Source: Methylomonas sp.
Lineage (GTDB): Bacteria > Pseudomonadota > Gammaproteobacteria > Methylococcales > Methylomonadaceae
Direction of reading: 5' to 3'
DNA: 8,539 bases
Assembly: GCA_026988195.1 (NCBI GenBank)
Contig: JALSLS010000398.1
Coordinates: forward strand, 1 to 8,539
Of this stretch, positions 1 to 6,670 are shown one piece after another. Every line of letters begins with the position of its first letter. Positions within the stretch are counted from its first letter, which is position 1. The notes under the pieces were generated by a model. That model was not told where the DNA came from and made no database searches. It was given only the letters and a program-made list of their open reading frames with translations. Both the position numbers and the translations under genes were made by a program.

Positions 1-1
1 G

Positions 2-322
2 TCAGAAATAAACGCTATCAAAGGTCAAATGCGCGCGCGTATAACACTTGTCGCTTGTGATTCAGATATCATCGAAGGCTTCCCTCAAGTATTTGAACCC
101 TGGGAAGAAGTAACCCTGCCAAATACAATATTAGGCGGTGGCACAACTGATTTTCGCCCTGTATTTAATTGGATTTCCCAGCAAGATAAACAACCCAATA
201 CCGTTGTCTATTTTACCGATGCTCAAGGAGCATTCCCTATCGAACCGAATTACCCTGTGGTCTGGTTGATCAAAGGAAAAGGCACAGTACCTTGGGGACA
301 GCGTGTTCAGCTTAATTCTTAG
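2..322 (+). CDS. VWA-like (DUF2201/COG3864-type) protein, C-terminal part, 5' truncated by window edge
   Basis: The reading frame is open from base 2, so only the last 106 residues are visible and the true start lies outside the window; an internal ATG at 29 is unlikely to be the start. The visible part looks like the C-terminal von Willebrand A-like domain of the DUF2201 putative metallopeptidase family. It has a beta strand ending in ACDSD, a GGGTTDF motif (residues 45-51 of the visible part) that supplies the MIDAS threonine, an FTDAQG motif (71-76) with the MIDAS aspartate, and a final VVWLIKG strand. In this family such proteins usually sit beside a MoxR-type AAA ATPase, which would lie to the left and is not seen. 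Its base composition is clearly richer in G+C than the operon to its right. I regard it as chromosomal backbone bordering the accessory block. Family assignment is from memory of motif patterns, so moderately sure. Confidence 0.75.
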   Translation, partial: SEINAIKGQMRARITLVACDSDIIEGFPQVFEPWEEVTLPNTILGGGTTDFRPVFNWISQQDKQPNTVVYFTDAQGAFPIEPNYPVVWLIKGKGTVPWGQRVQLNS

Positions 323-344
323 TTATACCAATAATATGTAGTCT

Positions 345-375
345 TTAAACTGATAGATGTTATCTAATTTATAAT
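345..375 (+). promoter_or_regulatory. Candidate sigma-70 promoter upstream of the operon
   Basis: A perfect TATAAT lies at 370-375. The best partner is a weak TTAAAC at 345-350, 19 nt upstream, so the -35 box and spacing are poor. Initiation would fall near 382 and give a leader of about 138 nt before the first operon gene. A second perfect TATAAT at 490-495 is closer to the gene, with initiation near 502, but has no recognisable -35 box. Either could serve, and in AT-rich DNA both could be chance. Confidence 0.35.
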
Positions 376-411
376 ATGCTACCTCCCTAAAAAATAGAGC
401 AAAAAGCGAAC

Positions 412-444
412 GCCAGCAATGAACTTTTTAAAATCATTGGAGGC
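412..444 (+). promoter_or_regulatory. Leader hairpin sequestering a GGAGG Shine-Dalgarno-like sequence
   Basis: GCC (412-414) pairs with GGC (442-444), and CAATGA (417-422) pairs perfectly with TCATTG (434-439), across an 11-nt loop. The two stems are separated by AG/GA, which could form tandem sheared G-A pairs. The 3' arm contains GGAGG (439-443), and CCTCC at 382-386 could pair with the same GGAGG as an alternative fold. GGAGG stands 6 nt before a TTG (450-452) that opens a 14-codon hydrophobic reading frame ending with TAA at 492-494. This arrangement resembles a translated leader, but no known riboswitch or JUMPstart/ops element is recognisable. Confidence 0.3.
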
Positions 445-519
445 ATAACTTGTTAGTTTGGTTTTCTTTCATCTCTAGAGGTTTATGCATATAATCGTCA
501 TTTTTTATAAACTCACCTA

Positions 520-1311
520 ATGATAGATAAATATTGGCTAAATATTAATATACCCTGTTTACATAGGCTTCATGCATCTATTCCAAAATCTGGAGCGCAT
601 AAAATACAAGCAAGCCTAGGAATGAATTATTCTTTAGATGCTTTACGAAGCTCTTTAAAAAGTCTAGCCAAATACATTTATAAAGAAAATATAAGAACAC
701 GCAGTGATAAGAAAGCAATTCTTAGTTTTGATGATGGTCATCGGGATATTCTATTTGCCATTCCTATTATCAAAGAATATCCAGAAATACAGCCTGTTTT
801 ATTTATAACAGGAAATCTTATGAATGGTGACACAAGAGCTCTTCCATTAACTGCTTTATATAAATGGTGTGCAGATAATAAGCGTCATCCAAATAGCTTG
901 CGTGAAATATTTGATTTTGATCGAAAATCATTAAAGCTTTTGCCAGAAAAAAAACAAAGACAAGCTTTGGAAAAAGAAGGTATTGATGTTAATCCCAGTT
1001 CTGAAAGAATGGTTAGTCAGGATGATATCGATATGCTTTTAAAAAATGGTTGGTTAATCGGTTATCATGGACCTGAGCATTTTGATCTTTGTCGAATGGG
1101 TTTTTCTGAGTTGAAAAAACAAATGCAGGCTGATTTAAAGTTAATAAAAAACTTAGGTTATGTTCCTTGGTTAGCATGGCCAGAAGGATCTTGGAATGAT
1201 AAAATTGTTAAAGCTGCTGATGATATTGGTTTTAAGCTTCAATTTGGGTTAGATGTTGTAAAGATAGCGGGAACAAATAGTTTAATTATCAATAGGGTTT
1301 TATGGAAATAG
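520..1311 (+). CDS. Polysaccharide deacetylase-like (CE4/NodB-fold) hydrolase, cytoplasmic
   Basis: This 263-residue protein carries the marks of the carbohydrate esterase 4 / NodB homology fold. Motif 1 is SFDDG at 69-73 (D71 catalytic base, D72 metal ligand). Motif 2 is the H-x-x-x-H pattern HGPEH at 183-187. A WPEGSW segment at 220-225 stands where the family usually has its (Y/P)-P-(Y)-G motif. Family members remove N-acetyl groups from sugars, and relatives such as ArnD remove formyl groups. There is no signal peptide or membrane segment, so it should act in the cytoplasm on a soluble or lipid-linked substrate rather than on the cell wall. It is the first gene of the operon. The next gene starts inside its last codons (10-nt overlap). 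No Shine-Dalgarno sequence is visible before the ATG at 520, so the start is the least certain part; the next in-frame ATG is residue 35. The fold is fairly certain, the substrate unknown. Confidence 0.8.
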   Translation: MIDKYWLNINIPCLHRLHASIPKSGAHKIQASLGMNYSLDALRSSLKSLAKYIYKENIRTRSDKKAILSFDDGHRDILFAIPIIKEYPEIQPVLFITGNLMNGDTRALPLTALYKWCADNKRHPNSLREIFDFDRKSLKLLPEKKQRQALEKEGIDVNPSSERMVSQDDIDMLLKNGWLIGYHGPEHFDLCRMGFSELKKQMQADLKLIKNLGYVPWLAWPEGSWNDKIVKAADDIGFKLQFGLDVVKIAGTNSLIINRVLWK

Positions 1312-2177
1312 GTAAAAGAATACTGATTACTGGCAGTAGTGGTTTTTTAGGTAAAAGCATTTGTAAAGAAATGCAAAAAGCTGGATATAAAATATCTACT
1401 TTCGATATATTGGAGGGCAAAGATATATTAGATTATAAGCAAGTTTTGGCAAGCCTTAAAAACTGTGATGTATGTCTTCATTTAGCGGCTGTTTCTGATC
1501 TTTATATAGCTGATTCAAACCCAGAACAATGTGATAAGTTGAATATAGAAGGGACAAAGGTCGTTGCTAAAGCCTGTAATGATAAAAATGTGAAGTTGCT
1601 TTATGCTTCAACATGTTGTGTTTACGGAAATAATAATATAGCTATTTCAAGTGAAGAATCTTTACCAAGCCCATCTGAACTATATGCGGAATCTAAATTA
1701 CAAGGAGAAATAGTAGTTAAAAAATCCGGTTGTAATTATAGAATTCTTAGGTTGGCAACTTTTTATGGGCGGAATATGAGAGCATCGCTAGCTACAAGTC
1801 TTCTTCTTAAAAAGAATATATTAAGAGAAATAATTGATATTCATGGGACGGGTGAACAAACAAGATGTTATACGCATGTTGATGATGTAAGTCGTGGAAT
1901 TCGAATTGCTTATGAAAAAAGTGAAACCCCTGAGATTATAAATATAGCAGATGATATCGCATATTCTGTAATTGACCTTATTCAAATAATTGAAAAAGTC
2001 ACAGGAAAGAAATCAATCACTCGGTTCGTCAAAGATAGGCAAGGACAAATAATAAATGGATCGATTAATTCTGACTTATTAAAAAACTATGGCTGGAAAC
2101 CAACGTGGACTTTAGAACAAGGTCTTAAAGATTACTTCGAAGTGAATTACCTACCCTATCCTGACATAGATAAATGA
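1302..2177 (+). CDS. NAD-dependent epimerase/dehydratase (extended SDR, sugar-nucleotide type)
   Basis: This 291-residue protein is an extended short-chain dehydrogenase. It has a Rossmann nucleotide-binding motif GSSGFLG (11-17) close to the start and an acidic residue after beta-2 (D35), favouring NAD over NADP. The catalytic set is Ser/Thr in STCCVYG (103-109) with Y128 and K132 in YAESK. A C-terminal GWKPTWTLEQGL segment is typical of UDP- or dTDP-sugar epimerases and dehydratases. Such enzymes oxidise a sugar nucleotide at C4 and then epimerise, dehydrate or decarboxylate it. The ATG at 1302 overlaps the preceding gene by 10 nt, has AGGG 4 nt upstream, and leaves only about seven residues before the first strand, so the start is well supported. 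The stop overlaps the next start as ATGA. It most likely makes the sugar donor for the glycosyltransferase-like protein at the operon's end, though the actual sugar cannot be read from the sequence. Confidence 0.88.
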   Translation: MEIGKRILITGSSGFLGKSICKEMQKAGYKISTFDILEGKDILDYKQVLASLKNCDVCLHLAAVSDLYIADSNPEQCDKLNIEGTKVVAKACNDKNVKLLYASTCCVYGNNNIAISSEESLPSPSELYAESKLQGEIVVKKSGCNYRILRLATFYGRNMRASLATSLLLKKNILREIIDIHGTGEQTRCYTHVDDVSRGIRIAYEKSETPEIINIADDIAYSVIDLIQIIEKVTGKKSITRFVKDRQGQIINGSINSDLLKNYGWKPTWTLEQGLKDYFEVNYLPYPDIDK

Positions 2178-3127
2178 ATAAAGAGTTTCTTATCACTGGG
2201 GGGTTTTTGGATGATAGTTATGATTCTTTTGTGGGGAAAATTACTCTAATAAAAGGGCAGGAGAATGATAACCTTAGGTTTGAATTAATAAGGCTTATGG
2301 AAACACCAAATCAAAGCCTGAAAGTATTGAATAAAGGATTTACAGGTGGGTCAATCTACAAAAATTCCTTATGGGTATGTAGTTCTAATCAGATTTTTTC
2401 GTTCTCATTAGATGATTTCAAGCTTGAAAAAACAATAGATAATCCGTTATTTAACGACTTGCACTATGTATTGGCAGAAAAAGAAGGGTTATGTGTTATC
2501 AATACAGGTTTAGAGTCAATTGATTTATTAGACTATAATGGAAAATTAATTTCTCGAAAATTATTAATAAGTGATGAAGTCACTAGGGAAAAAATAGGGA
2601 AGTTTAAGGATTTTAGAACCGTAGATTCTAATCCTCACTTTATACATGCTAACTCTTGTTATCGAACTTTAGAAGGGAATCTTCTAGTTACTTGCCTTAG
2701 GCAAAACAGAGTTGTAGATACTGAGCACTGGGAGTGGGTTTCACCACTTTATCCTACACCTCCTCACGATGGGTTTATTCATCAATATTACCCTGAAAAT
2801 AAAGAATGCCTTTGGGTTTCTACAGTATCTGGGCAAGTGATCGCTTCTGATCCTGTAACTTTTAAAGTCATTAAAAAGTGGGATTTACTAGAAATGGGTC
2901 TACCTCCTGCTTGGTTTCGAGGACTATGTGTACTTGAAGATGGTTTATTAGTTGGTGCAACTAGGATTGTTGAAAGTAATGTAGGGTATTACTCCGGCTG
3001 GAGCAATGATGAAGTAAAAAACAGTAAGTCATATATTAGTTATGTGCCTTTTAATACATTAAAACCTGTTTATTTAGAAATTATCCCTGAAAGAATAACT
3101 AAGATTTTTTCAATTATATCTATATAG
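2174..3127 (+). CDS. Beta-propeller-like protein of unknown function
   Basis: I do not recognise the family with certainty. The 317 residues consist of repeated short beta strands with blade-like phrases such as GGSIYKNSLWVC (58-69), GLCVINTGLESIDLLDYNGK (105-124), NLLVTCLRQNRV (169-180) and GLLVGATRI (257-265). This is the pattern of a six-bladed or similar beta-propeller, or of the DUF4915/TIGR03032-type proteins. Histidines in LHYV (H97), HFIHANS (H155 and H158) and PHDGFIHQ (H198 and H203) sit at turns where metal-binding propellers place ligands, so an enzymatic role is conceivable. No signal peptide or transmembrane helix is seen. The start codon forms an ATGA overlap with the SDR stop, which indicates translational coupling. 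The C-terminus after about residue 300 is poorly structured in appearance. It could be a catalytic lyase or isomerase, or a binding scaffold; I make no firm claim. Confidence 0.6.
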   Translation: MNKEFLITGGFLDDSYDSFVGKITLIKGQENDNLRFELIRLMETPNQSLKVLNKGFTGGSIYKNSLWVCSSNQIFSFSLDDFKLEKTIDNPLFNDLHYVLAEKEGLCVINTGLESIDLLDYNGKLISRKLLISDEVTREKIGKFKDFRTVDSNPHFIHANSCYRTLEGNLLVTCLRQNRVVDTEHWEWVSPLYPTPPHDGFIHQYYPENKECLWVSTVSGQVIASDPVTFKVIKKWDLLEMGLPPAWFRGLCVLEDGLLVGATRIVESNVGYYSGWSNDEVKNSKSYISYVPFNTLKPVYLEIIPERITKIFSIISI

Positions 3128-3145
3128 ATTAAGCAAAGAGAGTTT

Positions 3146-3730
3146 ATGCGTGAATTAAATAACTGGTGTACATTGCCAACTGCAGTGGGTGACTTTCAGA
3201 TGTATGATACTGGGAGTGAAAAGCTTATGCTGATTACTTCTGGAGATATAGCTAACTTAACTATTCCATCTCTTTTAAGAGTGCATTCCTCTTGTAAAGC
3301 ATCAGAAGTATTTGGTGCTTTAGATTGTGATTGTTCTGATCAGTTGAAGCAATCTATGAGGTTGATCGCTAAAGAAAAAAATGGAATGATAATATATCTC
3401 CAACAAGAAGGAAGAGGTCAAGGTCTATCTAATAAAATAAGGGCTATTCGATTAGCAGAGATAGAGAAACTTGATACTGTTGAGGCGTTTAATTACCTAA
3501 ATCTTGAGCAGGATGTTAGAGACTATCAAACCGTTGTAGAGTTACTGCAAAAAATTGGAATTTTAAAAGTTAGGCTTATTACGAACAACCCAAAAAAAGT
3601 AGAATTTTTACAAGATAGTGGGATTGAAGTAACAGAAATTGTTGCACTTAATTCAATTGTTCGGAATCAAAACAAAGACTATTTACAAACAAAGGTAAAA
3701 AAACTAAACCATACAATTAACTTTAATTGA
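3146..3730 (+). CDS. GTP cyclohydrolase II paralogue (RibA family) with Tyr105-to-Ile change
   Basis: The 194 residues match free-standing RibA (E. coli RibA is 196). Zinc ligands are conserved as C50, C61 and C63 (RVHSSC, then CDC). The nucleotide-binding QEGRGQGL (87-94), DVRD (123-126, matching the D126/R128 region of E. coli RibA) and LITNNPKKVE (144-153) are all present. Canonical enzymes hydrolyse GTP, releasing pyrophosphate and formate, to give the first riboflavin intermediate. The NKIRAY motif of E. coli RibA, whose Tyr105 matters for opening the imidazole ring and losing formate, reads NKIRAI here (I101). A Streptomyces coelicolor paralogue with Met at this site is reported to stop at the formamidopyrimidine (FAPy) product, so an altered product is plausible. 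There is no FMN riboswitch and no other rib gene nearby. The start has AGAGAG 3 nt upstream and an 18-nt gap from the preceding gene. The family is certain; the altered product is inferred. Confidence 0.93.
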   Translation: MRELNNWCTLPTAVGDFQMYDTGSEKLMLITSGDIANLTIPSLLRVHSSCKASEVFGALDCDCSDQLKQSMRLIAKEKNGMIIYLQQEGRGQGLSNKIRAIRLAEIEKLDTVEAFNYLNLEQDVRDYQTVVELLQKIGILKVRLITNNPKKVEFLQDSGIEVTEIVALNSIVRNQNKDYLQTKVKKLNHTINFN

Positions 3731-3748
3731 ATTTGTTAGTAGGTATAA

Positions 3749-4531
3749 GTGAACATGAATAAGGATTATAAATCTGTACCTCAGATTATGAATATAAGTG
3801 ATATCATTTCTACTGGGTCTTCTTTTTTTGTAGCGTATTACTACTTTCTTAAAAGATGTGGAGTTTCTTCAGATGATAATAAACAAATATTTGAGGAGCT
3901 AGAAAAAGTTTGCAAATCTAATAAAAACAATCAAGTTAATGTTGAGGCGACTATGGCAAAAGAGCTTTCTTCATTAAAAAGAATAGAACAATATCTATTT
4001 GAAAATAATATTATTTCTTATTTGCCAAATTCAATTAGACGTGAACTTGCACTTATGCTTAGAGAGCAAAGCCCGACTAAGGTGCTAAGTGATCCTAATA
4101 GTATCACTTTTTATGATGTCGACCAGCCTTTTGGCGAACTTTCAAACTTTTCAGAACATCCTGTTTACTTTGATAATATTATTTGGAAAACTGTAGAGCA
4201 TTATTACCAAGCCTCGAAGTTTAATAATACAAGGATAAAAGAAAAAATTCGTCACGCAGAATCACCTGTAATTGCTAAAGATATTTCGCAATTATATTCA
4301 CACGAAATAGCACCAAATTGGACCGTAAACAAGATTATGGTGATGGAGAAAAGTGTTACAGGGAAATTTAATCAACACCCTGAACTACAAAAAATACTGA
4401 CCTCAACAGGTGACAAAAGAATCATTGAACTTAGTCCTTATGATGCTTTTTGGGGAGATCCTGGTGATGGTAGCGGAGAAAATAATCTGGGCAAGATCCT
4501 TATGAGATTGAGAAAAAAATTTAAAAAATAG
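3749..4531 (+). CDS. YbiA/COG3236-type N-glycosidase (NADAR superfamily) with N-terminal extension
   Basis: Residues from about 118 to 260 align along their whole length with E. coli YbiA (about 160 residues), including FGELSNFSEHP (128-138), the E150-H151 pair in TVEHYYQASKF, PNW (189-191), KFNQHPEL (206-213), DAFWGD (232-237) and NNLGKILM (245-252). YbiA-type enzymes cleave the N-glycosidic bond of early riboflavin intermediates, giving a free aminopyrimidine and ribose 5-phosphate. The wider NADAR superfamily also includes ADP-ribose-processing members. Here the gene lies 18 nt after the RibA paralogue, which strongly favours a pyrimidine-nucleotide substrate. Residues 1-117 are an additional, apparently mainly helical region absent from YbiA, with no recognised domain. 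Translation may start at GTG 3749 or at ATG 3755, two codons later; the nearby AGG (3741-3743) fits the GTG better. The domain call is secure; the exact substrate is inferred. Confidence 0.9.
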   Translation: MNMNKDYKSVPQIMNISDIISTGSSFFVAYYYFLKRCGVSSDDNKQIFEELEKVCKSNKNNQVNVEATMAKELSSLKRIEQYLFENNIISYLPNSIRRELALMLREQSPTKVLSDPNSITFYDVDQPFGELSNFSEHPVYFDNIIWKTVEHYYQASKFNNTRIKEKIRHAESPVIAKDISQLYSHEIAPNWTVNKIMVMEKSVTGKFNQHPELQKILTSTGDKRIIELSPYDAFWGDPGDGSGENNLGKILMRLRKKFKK

Positions 4532-4541
4532 TGGTTCTTAT

Positions 4542-6005
4542 ATGTGTGGCATTCTATTTCTATATGGGGGAAACTCAAATGACTTTTTAGAGAAAACAGT
4601 TTCTTTATTAAAGCATCGGGGGCCTGATGACGTAACAAAATATACACAAGATAACTATGCTATGGCATTTACTCGTTTAGCAATCAATGGCTCAATAAAA
4701 CAAGGAAGACAACCACACGATACTGGCAGATTCATGTCAATGATTAACGGTGAAATATATAACGCAGGTCATCTTGCAGAAGTATATAGGTTGAAAGCCA
4801 TAGGCTCTGATACTGAGGTTGTAGGGCTGTTATTTAATTTGTTAAGTATTAAAATAATTAATTTTCTTGATGGTTTTTATAGCGGAATTATATTTGATAA
4901 AAAAAGTAACAAGCTTTACACCGTTAAAGATTACCTAGGAAAAAAAGGATTATTTTTAGTTCGTAAAGATGGATATAAGATCATTACAAGTGAATTAAAG
5001 TCAGTTCCTGATTTTGAGTCATTTGAAGTAATCCCAAAAGGTATTTGTGAAATTGACCTCAATACTTGGACAATCAAAGAGCATAGTCCTCATATCAATA
5101 AATCAGGCTCATCAAATTCAAAGTTACTACCTGAGATTCTTTTTCAGGCGGTTAAAAAAAGAATTCCTAAAAGAGGGCAGTCTATTGGTGTGTTCTTAAG
5201 TGGTGGACTGGATAGCTCAATTTTAGCCAGTATAGTGAACTCACTCAGTAATCAAGTTAGATACTATATTCTTGCGGATGCGAAAAAGTCTATTGATTAC
5301 ATAAATGCAATGAAAGTTATTGAGTATTTACAACTTCAGAATATTCATATCATACCTCTGCCAACTAGGTTTGAACTACCAGACTTAATATCGAAAGTTG
5401 TTAGAGTTACGGAAAGTTATAACCCCTCTATAATTAGTAACGGTATTTGTAGCTACCTTTTATCAAAAGCCGCAAAGAGAGATAGCGTTAAAGTTATTTT
5501 TTCTGGAGAGGGGGCGGATGAAATGTTTGGAGGGTATCGGTATTTTGATAAATCTGGCGGCTGGAAAGAACATAGAAAGGAACTACTTGAAAATTTGCAC
5601 TTTACCGAGCTAAGAAGGTTAGACTTATCTTGTATGGAAAATAGTATTGAAGCTAGATTCCCATACTTAGATAGGCAGATTTTTAATTTTGTGGAACATC
5701 AAAAACATGAAAGTTTTTATAAACAGAGACAAGGTAAACGAATAAATAAATATATTCTAAGAAAAGCTTTTAAAGACTCCCTTCCTTCAGAAATAATATG
5801 GAGAGAAAAGGTTTCATCTGATGTAGGAACGGGAATAAGAAAACTTGTAGTAGACTATTTGAAAGAAAAATATGGAAATGAGAAGGAAGGTCTTTTGAAA
5901 ATTTGGAAAACTTTTTACTCACATGATCCCAAGCACAATTACTTTCATTCCTACCCTACGTTTGACAAAGTTATATCAGAGCGTGGGATAGATCATAAGA
6001 AATGA
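4542..6005 (+). CDS. Asparagine synthase-like glutamine-dependent amidotransferase (AsnB family)
   Basis: This 487-residue protein has both AsnB domains. The N-terminal class II glutaminase domain begins MCG, so Cys2 becomes the N-terminal nucleophile, and this fixes the start. HRGPD (25-29), R45 in TRLAI, NGEIYN (69-74) and GSDTE (88-92) form the glutamine pocket. The synthetase domain has the PP-loop SGGLDSS (220-226), SGEGADEMFGGY (321-332), IEARFPYLD (369-377) and a REKVSSDVGTG segment. All expected catalytic residues appear present, although it is shorter than E. coli AsnB (554). Family members form an adenylated carboxylate and attack it with ammonia, or in some cases with another amine. 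In surface-sugar and natural-product clusters they amidate uronic acids or close lactam rings. A 10-nt gap separates it from the glycosidase gene, and its stop overlaps the next ATG. Given the setting I expect a pathway-specific amide-forming step rather than asparagine supply, but this is not proven. Confidence 0.9.
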   Translation: MCGILFLYGGNSNDFLEKTVSLLKHRGPDDVTKYTQDNYAMAFTRLAINGSIKQGRQPHDTGRFMSMINGEIYNAGHLAEVYRLKAIGSDTEVVGLLFNLLSIKIINFLDGFYSGIIFDKKSNKLYTVKDYLGKKGLFLVRKDGYKIITSELKSVPDFESFEVIPKGICEIDLNTWTIKEHSPHINKSGSSNSKLLPEILFQAVKKRIPKRGQSIGVFLSGGLDSSILASIVNSLSNQVRYYILADAKKSIDYINAMKVIEYLQLQNIHIIPLPTRFELPDLISKVVRVTESYNPSIISNGICSYLLSKAAKRDSVKVIFSGEGADEMFGGYRYFDKSGGWKEHRKELLENLHFTELRRLDLSCMENSIEARFPYLDRQIFNFVEHQKHESFYKQRQGKRINKYILRKAFKDSLPSEIIWREKVSSDVGTGIRKLVVDYLKEKYGNEKEGLLKIWKTFYSHDPKHNYFHSYPTFDKVISERGIDHKK

Positions 6006-6670
6006 AACAAAGAAAAATAATAGCTGAAAAAATAATTTTAGAGTCCTTCTGTAATGAACCATTTCATACATTGTTTTTTTTATACCGTATTAAGCCAAAT
6101 ACTTTTACTAAAGGAGGGACTTGTTCTGACAAGGTGCTATCAACACAGCAACAGCTTTTAAAAGCAGGGTTCAAGGTTAGATTACACTCTTCATTTATTG
6201 ATGGGAAAGAATGCCATCGAGTATTGAAGATATGGGTAGGTGATAATATTTATTTTGCAGATGTTGGCAACGGATGGCCTTCTATAAAACTTTTTAGCAC
6301 TGATATTGAAACGCAGTATGAATGTTTTGGTATTCAATTTAGTACGAAAATTTATAGAGATCATTTGAAAATCTATCAAACACGAAATAATATTAAAAGA
6401 AATACTGTTTGTATTCCCTTTCAATCAAAAGGTGAGCATAAAATAAAAGATGATATGAGTAAGCGGTTTGACGTTACTAGTTATCCATTTATAAATAAGT
6501 TTAGATTTTCACAAGTAATAGGACAAAGTTTCTTATTTATTAGGGCTAATACTCTTCATCGATATACTGTCTCAGGGAAAGAAACGGAGTTTATTGCTGA
6601 CAGAGAAAAAGTTCTACTCGAGGAGTTTGGCTTTAATTTAAAAGTTTTTTTGGATAAGTATGGGAAGTGA
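6002..6670 (+). CDS. Arylamine N-acetyltransferase-like / transglutaminase-fold protein
   Basis: The 222-residue product is a divergent relative of arylamine N-acetyltransferases. Its putative triad is C41 in KGGTCSDK, H72 in ECHRVLKIWV and D87 in YFADVGNGWPS. The 15-residue His-to-Asp spacing equals that of classical NATs (107 to 122), and the phrase LLKAGFKVRLH (52-62) matches the helix and strand that follow the NAT cysteine. Family members transfer an acyl group from CoA to an aromatic amine through a cysteine thioester, and cluster relatives such as the rifamycin amide synthase form amides from carrier-bound chains. An aminopyrimidine made upstream would be a natural aromatic amine acceptor. 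It is shorter than typical NATs (about 270-280), and the region after residue 150 is not recognisably conserved. The start overlaps the preceding stop (ATGA), and its 3' end overlaps the next gene by 11 nt. No signal peptide is seen. The fold is moderately sure; the reaction is inferred. Confidence 0.68.
   Translation: MKQRKIIAEKIILESFCNEPFHTLFFLYRIKPNTFTKGGTCSDKVLSTQQQLLKAGFKVRLHSSFIDGKECHRVLKIWVGDNIYFADVGNGWPSIKLFSTDIETQYECFGIQFSTKIYRDHLKIYQTRNNIKRNTVCIPFQSKGEHKIKDDMSKRFDVTSYPFINKFRFSQVIGQSFLFIRANTLHRYTVSGKETEFIADREKVLLEEFGFNLKVFLDKYGK

Noticed and set aside
323..519. JUMPstart/ops element of a surface-polysaccharide operon
   Set aside because: The GGCGGTAG-type ops core is absent on the plus strand, so antiterminated polysaccharide-operon control is not supported.
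3146..3730. Ordinary housekeeping ribA for riboflavin supply
   Set aside because: The gene is buried in a tailoring-enzyme operon, has no FMN riboswitch or other rib genes near it, and has lost the Tyr105 equivalent.
3749..4531. NADAR protein acting as an ADP-ribosylhydrolase antitoxin or phage-defence component
   Set aside because: The domain resembles YbiA throughout, and its neighbour is a GTP cyclohydrolase II. No DarT-like ADP-ribosyltransferase or other toxin is present.
4438..4647. Minus-strand reading frame of 69 codons
   Set aside because: It lies across the end of the YbiA-like gene and the start of the AsnB-like gene, both strongly supported, and has no recognisable domain.
6191..6424. 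Minus-strand reading frame of 77 codons
   Set aside because: It is antisense to the NAT-like gene over its triad residues and shows no family signal.
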